A stretch of 27,166 nucleotides of DNA from Deferribacteraceae bacterium (lineage in GTDB: Bacteria > Chrysiogenota > Deferribacteres > Deferribacterales > JAISNW01), in assembly GCA_031278965.1 (NCBI GenBank), contig JAITJJ010000198.1:1-27166 (forward strand). Direction: 5' to 3'. Numbering within the stretch: position 1 is the stretch's first letter; each line of letters begins with the position of its first letter. Below are positions 22,239-27,166 of this stretch, in pieces. The position numbers were made by a program, and so were the translations under genes. Below the pieces are notes generated by a model that was not told where the DNA came from, searched no databases, and saw only the letters and a program-made list of their open reading frames with translations.

Positions 22239-23639
22239 CTATTTCAACCTATCTATTATCTCTGTAGTGGAATACCCGTTCACAAAAGGGATAATAACAA
22301 CCTTGCCGGCATATTCCCTCCCTATGACGTCATCTGCTTTGTAATCCCCGCCCTTCACCAGAATGTCCGGTTTAAGGCGGCTTAAAAGTTCGCGGGGAGT
22401 ATCCTCGTTAAAGATAACCACCTTGTCAACTGCCTTTGAAGCAAGGAGGAGGTAGGCGCGATCCGCCTCACTGTTAACGGGACGGCTCTCCCCTTTAAGC
22501 CTTTTAACGCTCGCATCCCCGTTTAAGCCGAGTATCAGCAGATCGCCCAACTGTCGGGCTTTCGCAAGGTATTCCATATGTCCGCGATGCAGAATATCAA
22601 AACACCCGTTGGTAAAAACCACCTTTTTCCCTGATTTTTGATATTCTTTTATAAGATTTTCCGCACTTTCGGCGGATATAACCCCTTCGGCTCCCCCAAG
22701 CGCATCCGAAAGGGCGGCGTAATCCACAGGCACCGTCCCCATATGTTTTATAACAAGCCCCGCCGCAAGATTTGCCGCATAAACCGCATCCTCAATGCCG
22801 CAGCCTACGGCAGCGGCGCAGGCAAGAACCCCGACCACAGTATCACCGGCGCCGGAAACATCAAAGACCTCCTGAGTTTGAGTGGGGATATGAAACGCCC
22901 CGTCCTCTTTTATCACAGAGATTCCCATCTCGGAACGGGTGACGATAAGGTATGTCAGATTGAATTTTTTGCGAATAACTTTCCCTGCCGCAATGATCTC
23001 CTCATCGGTATTATTTATCTTATAACCTGCCGCAAGGGAAAGCTCCCTGACATTGGGAGTAACGGCAAATGCCCCCCGGTATCTCCCCCAATCCGCCCCC
23101 TTTGGATCAACTATAACAGGTTTCCCCGCACTGTTTGCAGTTTGCATGATATATTCGGAAAGCTCTGAGCTTACAACCCCTTTGCCGTAATCAGATATAA
23201 TCACCGCATCGGTTTGGGGGAGGAGTTTGTAAAACTCCTCTGTTATAAGTGCCGCCGCTTTATTGCTTGGGGGGAGTATGTCCTCATAATCTATCCGGAC
23301 TATCTGCTGATGTTCTCCAATCACCCTAATCTTTGCAGTAGTGGAAAAGCCGGAGTTATAGAGAGCGGGGATTATCCGTTTATTTTTAAGGAGCTTTTCA
23401 AGAATCGCCCTATGCTCATCCTCTCCCACCGCTCCGAGCAAAGTTGCCTCCGCTTTAAGCGCAGCGATATTAGCCGATACGTTGGCGGCTCCACCCAGAG
23501 AGTAGGATTCGGAACCCGCTTTAACCACAGGGACCGGGGCCTCAGGGGATATGCGGGATACGGAACCGTAAATATATTTATCCAAGATAATATCGCCTAT
23601 TACAAGGATGCGGGAGCGCCCAAAATCCGCTATATTCAC
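22239..23639 (-). CDS. hldE: bifunctional heptose 7-phosphate kinase / heptose 1-phosphate adenylyltransferase
   Basis: Makes heptose 1,7-bisphosphate and later ADP-D-glycero-manno-heptose. Two fused domains in 466 aa. The N-terminal ribokinase-type kinase (about 1-310) has GGAANVSANIAALKAEATLL and the anion-hole DVSGAGDTVVGVLA. The C-terminal cytidylyltransferase-like domain (about 335-466) has the HxGH-type FTNGCFDILHRGHMEYL and LNGDASVKRLKGESRPVN. The full bifunctional form implies lipopolysaccharide with heptose. The phosphatase GmhB and isomerase GmhA are not in the window. The ATG overlaps the deaminase stop by 4 bases. Confidence 0.96.
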   Translation of the reverse strand: MNIADFGRSRILVIGDIILDKYIYGSVSRISPEAPVPVVKAGSESYSLGGAANVSANIAALKAEATLLGAVGEDEHRAILEKLLKNKRIIPALYNSGFSTTAKIRVIGEHQQIVRIDYEDILPPSNKAAALITEEFYKLLPQTDAVIISDYGKGVVSSELSEYIMQTANSAGKPVIVDPKGADWGRYRGAFAVTPNVRELSLAAGYKINNTDEEIIAAGKVIRKKFNLTYLIVTRSEMGISVIKEDGAFHIPTQTQEVFDVSGAGDTVVGVLACAAAVGCGIEDAVYAANLAAGLVIKHMGTVPVDYAALSDALGGAEGVISAESAENLIKEYQKSGKKVVFTNGCFDILHRGHMEYLAKARQLGDLLILGLNGDASVKRLKGESRPVNSEADRAYLLLASKAVDKVVIFNEDTPRELLSRLKPDILVKGGDYKADDVIGREYAGKVVIIPFVNGYSTTEIIDRLK

Positions 23640-24103
23640 ATTTCTTCCCCTTTATACTGCAAAAGCCTTATATCGGTCTGACGGATGAGTTCTTCCGCCA
23701 AAGCGTCATTGTAGTCTTCCAGATAAACTACCCTCTCAATTTCAGCGTTTATAATCATCTTTGTGCAGATACTGCACGGTCTGTTGGTGCAATAGATGGT
23801 TGCTCCGGATATGGGGACCCCGTATAGGGCAGCTTGAATAATAACATTTTGCTCCGCATGCAGTCCGCGGCATATCTCATGGCGTTCCCCGGAGGGTACT
23901 TTTAACTTCTCCCTAAGACACCCGGTTTTTTCGCAGTGGGGCAGCCCTTTGGGAACACCGTTATATCCAGAGGCTAATATTCTGTTATCTTTAACCAAAA
24001 GCGCCCCCACGCTTCTCCTAAGGCAGGTAGAGCGGGTTGCCGCCACTTTTACAATCTTCACAAAGTAGGCGTCCCAAGATGGGCGCGGGGTTTCCCTCTT
24101 CAC
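23636..24103 (-). CDS. comEB: deoxycytidylate deaminase (ComEB type)
   Basis: Zinc enzyme of the cytidine-deaminase fold that converts dCMP to dUMP, feeding thymidylate synthesis. The 155 aa contain the zinc motif with His82 and catalytic Glu84 (GLHAEQNVI), and Cys110 and Cys113 (NRPCSICTKM). An extra cysteine-rich patch HCEKTGCLRE (about 56-65) and the GYNG-P loop are typical of the dCMP form. The start is GTG 24103, whose GTGA overlaps the glyA stop. The link with glyA is sensible: SHMT makes the methylene-tetrahydrofolate used to turn dUMP into dTMP. Confidence 0.92.
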   Translation of the reverse strand: MKRETPRPSWDAYFVKIVKVAATRSTCLRRSVGALLVKDNRILASGYNGVPKGLPHCEKTGCLREKLKVPSGERHEICRGLHAEQNVIIQAALYGVPISGATIYCTNRPCSICTKMIINAEIERVVYLEDYNDALAEELIRQTDIRLLQYKGEEM

Positions 24104-25350
24104 GCTAGTTCCCTTTTATATATGGGAAATCTTGATACGAGTTCCAGAATCTTCGCTTTTATCTCTCTGATATGCTCCGGTTTTGAGATATTTTCCAGAA
24201 TATCGGCTATAAAACCGCCGATAAACTCCATCTCCCCTGTGTTCATCCCCCTCGTGGTAACAGCGGCGCTCCCGATGCGGATGCCGCTTGTCACCATAGG
24301 GCTTAAAGTTTCATTGGGAATAGTATTTTTGTTTACAGTGATGTTGGCGCTTTCAAGGGCGGTTTGGGCATCTTTTCCAGTTATCCCGCGGGAGTAGACA
24401 TCAACCAAGAGGAGGTGATTGTCGGTGCCGCCGGATACTATGCGAAACCCCCGTTTTGTTAAGGTCTCCGCTAAGGTCTTGGCATTTTCAACCACCCTTT
24501 TGCTATAGCTCTTAAATTCTGGTGAAAGGGCTTCTTTAAAGGCTACAGCTTTTGCCGCTATGATATGCATAAGCGGTCCGCCTTGAAAGCCGGGGAAAAC
24601 CTGAGAGTTAATCTTTTTGCCGTATTCCTCTTTGGCGAGGATCACCCCGCCCCTAGGTCCCCGTAAAGTTTTATGGGTGGTAGTGGTGACAATATCCGCA
24701 TATGGAACCGGGCTCGGGTGTTCCCCTGCGGCAACAAGCCCCGCAATATGCGCCATATCCACAACAAAATAGGCGTTTACCCTGTCTGCAATCTCCTTAA
24801 AACGCTTAAAATCAAGTATCCTTGAATAGGCGCTTGCTCCTGCCAAGATCATTCGCGGCTTATGCTCCAGAGCAAGTTTTTCCACTTCATCGTAGTCAAT
24901 GCGCTCATCTTTGGGAGAAACCCCGTAGGCATAGACTTTAAAAAAACGTCCGGAAAAGTTTACCGCAGCGCCATGTGTGAGGTGGCCGCCGTGGGAGAGG
25001 TTCATCCCCAAGATAGTATCTCCGGGGTTCAAGAGGGAGAAATATGCCGCACAATTTGCCTGAGAACCGGAGTGAGGCTGAACATTGGCAAATTCCGCTC
25101 CAAACAACTTCTTAACCCGTTCTATGGCAAGGCTTTCAACAACATCTGCAAAAGCGCACCCTCCGTAATAGCGTTTGGCGGGGTATCCTTCAGCGTATTT
25201 ATTGGTAAATACAGACCCCGCCGCCTCAAGGACAGCTTTTGAAACAAAGTTTTCGCTTGCGATAAGCTCCAAATGTTCTTCCTGCCTAACACTTTCCGCG
25301 GTCAAGGCGTTATAAACATCAATATCTGATAATTTTACACTTTCATACAT
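24100..25350 (-). CDS. glyA: serine hydroxymethyltransferase
   Basis: PLP enzyme that converts serine and tetrahydrofolate to glycine and methylene-tetrahydrofolate, the main entry of one-carbon units. At 416 aa it is of normal length. ELIASENFVS (29-38), KYAEGYPAKRYYGG (51-64), VDMAHIAGLVAAGEHPSP (197-214) and the PLP lysine in TTTTHKTLRGPRGG (Lys227) are all intact. It starts 27 bases after rpiB and overlaps the deaminase by 4 bases. No sign of truncation. Confidence 0.98.
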   Translation of the reverse strand: MYESVKLSDIDVYNALTAESVRQEEHLELIASENFVSKAVLEAAGSVFTNKYAEGYPAKRYYGGCAFADVVESLAIERVKKLFGAEFANVQPHSGSQANCAAYFSLLNPGDTILGMNLSHGGHLTHGAAVNFSGRFFKVYAYGVSPKDERIDYDEVEKLALEHKPRMILAGASAYSRILDFKRFKEIADRVNAYFVVDMAHIAGLVAAGEHPSPVPYADIVTTTTHKTLRGPRGGVILAKEEYGKKINSQVFPGFQGGPLMHIIAAKAVAFKEALSPEFKSYSKRVVENAKTLAETLTKRGFRIVSGGTDNHLLLVDVYSRGITGKDAQTALESANITVNKNTIPNETLSPMVTSGIRIGSAAVTTRGMNTGEMEFIGGFIADILENISKPEHIREIKAKILELVSRFPIYKRELA

Positions 25351-25376
25351 TAATATTCCCCTTTATATATTTATGA

Positions 25377-25835
25377 TTAACCGAGAGCTTCCAATTTATT
25401 GATCCGCGTGAGATGGCGCCCGCCCTCGAAATCCTCGGAAAGCCAGACGTTAAGAATTCCAAGCGCCGCCGCATCCCCAAGCACGCGCCCCCCTAAAACC
25501 AGAACATTGGCGTTATTGTGAAGGCGTGACATTCTGGCGGTATATTCATCGTGACAGAGGGCGGCACGGATACCCTTAAAGCGGTTTGCCGCAATGCTCA
25601 TGCCGATGCCGGTGCCGCAGACTAGCACTCCCTTTTCAGAATTACCGCTAAGAACCCTTTCTGCAAGGAGTTTTGCCTGATCGGGATAGTCCGCGCTCAA
25701 TTCGTCAAAAACGCCTAAATCAAAAACCTCCAACCCAAGCCGCTTAACTTCTGCTGAAATAAGAGATTTAAGGCGAAATCCACCGTGATCCGAAGCGAGG
25801 GCAATCGGTAAAACTTTTGTTTGGGGATCATCCAT
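25377..25835 (-). CDS. rpiB: ribose 5-phosphate isomerase B
   Basis: Interconverts ribulose 5-phosphate and ribose 5-phosphate in the pentose phosphate pathway. The 152 aa show the LacAB/RpiB pattern: IALASDHGGFRLK (about 12-24), YPDQAKLLA, VCGTGIGMSIAANRFKGIRA with the catalytic Cys, and the closing HNNANVLVLGGRVLG. The start ATG 25835 has no Shine-Dalgarno; the predicted promoter at 25842-25870 would begin transcription at that very A, so the message is probably leaderless. It heads the rpiB-glyA-comEB-hldE-hldD operon. Confidence 0.95.
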   Translation of the reverse strand: MDDPQTKVLPIALASDHGGFRLKSLISAEVKRLGLEVFDLGVFDELSADYPDQAKLLAERVLSGNSEKGVLVCGTGIGMSIAANRFKGIRAALCHDEYTARMSRLHNNANVLVLGGRVLGDAAALGILNVWLSEDFEGGRHLTRINKLEALG

Positions 25836-25841
25836 AGGGAG

Positions 25842-25870
25842 TGTGTAACACCAAAGGCGGATGATGTCAA
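25842..25870 (-). promoter_or_regulatory. predicted promoter giving a leaderless rpiB message
   Basis: On the minus strand, a perfect TTGACA (25870-25865) and TACACA (25847-25842) with 17 bases between. Six bases separate the -10 box from the rpiB ATG. Confidence 0.55.
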
Positions 25871-25878
25871 TATTTCAT

Positions 25879-26049
25879 TTAACGACCCTTGCCCCGCTTC
25901 CTTTCCAAACGGTGCATTAACGTTTCTTCGTCCATCCCTTCAAATACCAAATGCAAACGCTCAAGATCTCCTGAAACTTTTTCAATTTCGGTATAGCCAA
26001 AAAGGTGGGTGATATTATCAAAATTATACCGTAATAATAAGGTTTTTTG
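25879..26049 (-). pseudogene. N-terminal stub of an IS4-like DDE transposase
   Basis: A leftward frame of 56 codons without a start codon before its central part. It contains YTEIEKVSGDLERLHLVFEG followed by MDEETLMHRLERKRGKGR and then TAA at 25881-25879. The run 'DLxRLxLVxxxxDExLMxxLExKRGKGR' is the start of a transposase type that normally continues DDYPVRAMWN and reaches about 400 residues. Only the first part is left, cut exactly after RGKGR. The rest is absent from the window. Family naming is from memory and unsearched, so treat the IS family as tentative. It is not related to the fragment at 17165. Confidence 0.6.
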
Positions 26050-26050
26050 T

Positions 26051-26089
26051 CAGTGAAATGCTGGACTTTTCAGGCTCTCACTGTTTTTT
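26051..26089 (+). terminator. plus-strand hairpin with T-run, orphan terminator
   Basis: CAGTGA (26051-26056) pairs with TCACTG (26078-26083), with a second short stem CTG/CAG inside, followed by TTTTTT. It has the form of an intrinsic terminator but no plus-strand gene precedes it. It may belong to the transposon remnant. Confidence 0.5.
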
Positions 26090-26341
26090 GCAAATTAAAT
26101 GCTCATACAACATCTTTTGAATTTTATGTTGTAATTAATTAATAATATCCAAAGGGAGCGCTTTTTTTCCCCTGATACCTGCTTCTACTCTTGTATCGCC
26201 ATATTCCCGCTAGATTAAGGGGGCGAAATCTTTCCTATACACACGTCTATATAAGACCCCGTGAGAATAAACGAATTCATTCAATAAGTTTGAAGCTTTA
26301 TGTTGCGGACATAAAAAATCTAACGTATAAAAACCCTCTAA
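26090..26341. other. AT-rich gap upstream of the MarR gene
   Basis: No credible gene. It contains one inverted repeat, ACAACAT (26107-26113) with ATGTTGT (26126-26132), and nothing else I can assign. Confidence 0.4.
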
Positions 26342-26377
26342 TTATCAATCAGATGTAATGTGTTATACAATTATTGT
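26342..26377 (+). promoter_or_regulatory. promoter of the MarR gene with overlapping palindromic operator
   Basis: TTATCA (26342-26347) and TATACA (26364-26369) are 16 bases apart. The perfect palindrome ACAATTATTGT (26367-26377) begins in the -10 box and covers the start site, the expected place for autorepression. Confidence 0.5.
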
Positions 26378-26455
26378 CTATAGATCATAATTTTTTTATC
26401 CAATATCCCCATTTCTATTATAAAGTGTGTTATATCAACGACAAGGAGCTATATT

Positions 26456-26884
26456 ATGAAGTACAAAAAATCATCAAGTATTCTCGGAAAACTCGGCAAA
26501 GTGCGCTCCGGCGCGTTAAGGTCACTTTCAGAAAGCGTGGGATTGCACCTTGCACAACCCCCTATATTGAGTATTCTAAAGGATGAACCTAATTTAACCC
26601 TAAATGAGATCGCAAGCCGTCTCTCCCTCACTCAGGCCTCCGTGACTATGAACCTTGCCCGCATGGAGAAGGCGGGGCTTATATATAAGTCTCCTGACGA
26701 TACGGACGGGAGAAAACTGCGTATCAACAGCACAAGTTTGGGTGCGGAGCGTTTTATGGAAATCGAAAAGCTGCTTGAGGACTTTGATGGGGTCATGTTT
26801 AAGGGCTTTAATGAGGAAGAAAAAAACGCTTTGCTGAAAAGCCTCACAAAGATCATAGATAATATAGAGTATTCACACCTGTAA
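26456..26884 (+). CDS. MarR-family transcriptional regulator
   Basis: A 142-aa winged-helix repressor, normal for MarR. After a helical dimerisation N-terminus comes the helix-turn-helix LTLNEIASRLSLTQASVTMN (about 47-66). Then LARMEKAGLIYKSPDDTDGR completes the recognition helix and wing with the family D-x-R signature, and a C-terminal dimerisation helix follows (residues 95-140). AAGGAG precedes the ATG by seven bases. It has its own promoter with an overlapping palindrome, suggesting autoregulation. No efflux pump or enzyme lies next to it within the window; a target gene may lie to the right. The ligand is unknown. Confidence 0.93.
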   Translation: MKYKKSSSILGKLGKVRSGALRSLSESVGLHLAQPPILSILKDEPNLTLNEIASRLSLTQASVTMNLARMEKAGLIYKSPDDTDGRKLRINSTSLGAERFMEIEKLLEDFDGVMFKGFNEEEKNALLKSLTKIIDNIEYSHL

Positions 26885-26888
26885 AAAA

Positions 26889-26949
26889 TTCCCCTTCACC
26901 CTCAACTTTTTGTATTTATATATAAAGCTGAGGTTTATGTGAAGGGGAA
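26889..26949 (-). terminator. long imperfect hairpin after the MarR gene
   Basis: TTCCCCTTCAC (26889-26899) pairs perfectly with GTGAAGGGGAA (26939-26949). Inside, CCTCA-A-CTTT pairs with AAAG-C-TGAGG with one mismatch. Read leftward it is followed by a T-run (26888-26883 complement), so it works best as a terminator for a gene coming from the right. For MarR on the plus strand there is no T-run. Confidence 0.65.
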
Positions 26950-27166
26950 ACCAGCTTGTTTTCGGACAGGAGACAGGTTTTAGCCCATCATAAATGGCCT
27001 CAATATAACGTTGGGACGTGTAAGTGCCCCAACGGACGGACGGGCCAGCCAGTTTATTTGGATGCCCCCAGCCAATCTACTCCTGCCAATACAATCCGGA
27101 AAAAGCAGTCTCGCTTTTAAAATACTCTCTAATGCGTATGGGAACAGGTTTTATCAGCGAGGATTA
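26950..27166. other. unassigned right end of window
   Basis: Open frames of about 50-57 codons run on both strands (minus: from about 27155 to TAA near 26980, ending RPSVGALTRPNVILRPFMMG). Neither has a start codon with a ribosome binding site, and I recognise neither. A 7-bp hairpin CGTTGGG/CCCAACG (about 27008-27033) and copy 3 of the dispersed motif (27113-27128) are present. It could be a gene remnant or a leader. Confidence 0.3.
27113..27128. repeat. dispersed intergenic motif, copy 3
   Basis: GCTTTTAAAATACTCT, preceded by GCAGTCTC. Compare copy 1 at 5732 (preceded by GCATGTCTC) and copy 2 at 7311. Confidence 0.3.

Noticed and set aside
22638..23168. 176-codon open frame antisense to hldE
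   Set aside because: Overlaps the conserved kinase domain of HldE; composition (many Arg, His, Cys) is that of an antisense frame.
25821..26012. 63-codon plus-strand frame between rpiB and the MarR gene
   Set aside because: Antisense to the transposase stub and the rpiB start; the minus-strand reading explains the region better.
1..27166. CRISPR array, tRNA, rRNA, prophage or defence system
   Set aside because: No regularly spaced repeats, no cloverleaf or rRNA sequence, and no cas, phage structural or known defence gene was seen on either strand.

Overview
The window comes from a flagellated diderm bacterium with roughly 45-48% GC (estimated by eye). Diderm character is shown by the two heptose genes for lipopolysaccharide core (hldE, hldD). 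Motility is shown by a long flagellin behind a sigma-28-like promoter. The protein set and the very large flagellin would suit a Deferribacterota-like or proteobacterial lineage, but the sequence alone does not settle this.

Layout from left to right. (1) 1-2362, minus strand: an ArgA-type acetyltransferase, prfB (RF2) and a 3'-truncated alr. (2) 2606-5712, plus: eno, an M29 aminopeptidase and a SPOR-domain membrane protein; a 14-bp palindrome sits between the divergent promoters of blocks 1 and 2. (3) 5923-7154, plus: a small FliT/FlgN-like helical protein and htpX. (4) 7386-9668, plus: a complete NitT/TauT-type ABC importer (lipoprotein, ATPase, permease) with translational overlaps. (5) 9728-10316, minus: a decayed zinc-ribbon membrane protein. 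(6) 10378-11418, plus: queA, with no Shine-Dalgarno. (7) 11467-16131, minus: hisB, hisA, cinA, argC and a PgaB-like periplasmic hydrolase. (8) 16525-17626: a broken creD joined, through a perfect 18-bp hairpin, to the C-terminal part of an integrase-type transposase. (9) 17767-20407, plus: flagellin and a 55-aa DUF2292/YezD-like protein, closed by a strong terminator. (10) 20686-21255: a secreted protein of unknown function. (11) 21266-25835, minus: rpiB, glyA, comEB-type deaminase, hldE, hldD. (12) 25879-26049: the N-terminal stub of a second, unrelated transposase. (13) 26456-26884: a MarR regulator, followed by a long hairpin and unassigned sequence.

Most genes are housekeeping and sit in tight operons with 1-4 base overlaps. 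The pentose-phosphate and heptose genes fit together: RpiB makes sugar phosphates, while HldE and HldD make the ADP-heptose donor. The gaps between operons are less ordinary. They hold remains of at least two insertion sequences, two decayed membrane-protein genes, recurring short motifs and several hairpins. I found no complete mobile element, CRISPR array, tRNA or rRNA, and no convincing new defence or biosynthetic system. The most interesting points are the creD/transposase/hairpin junction next to the flagellin promoter, the small DUF2292-like gene co-transcribed with flagellin, the probably leaderless rpiB (and perhaps queA), and the RF2 gene without its usual frameshift autoregulation.
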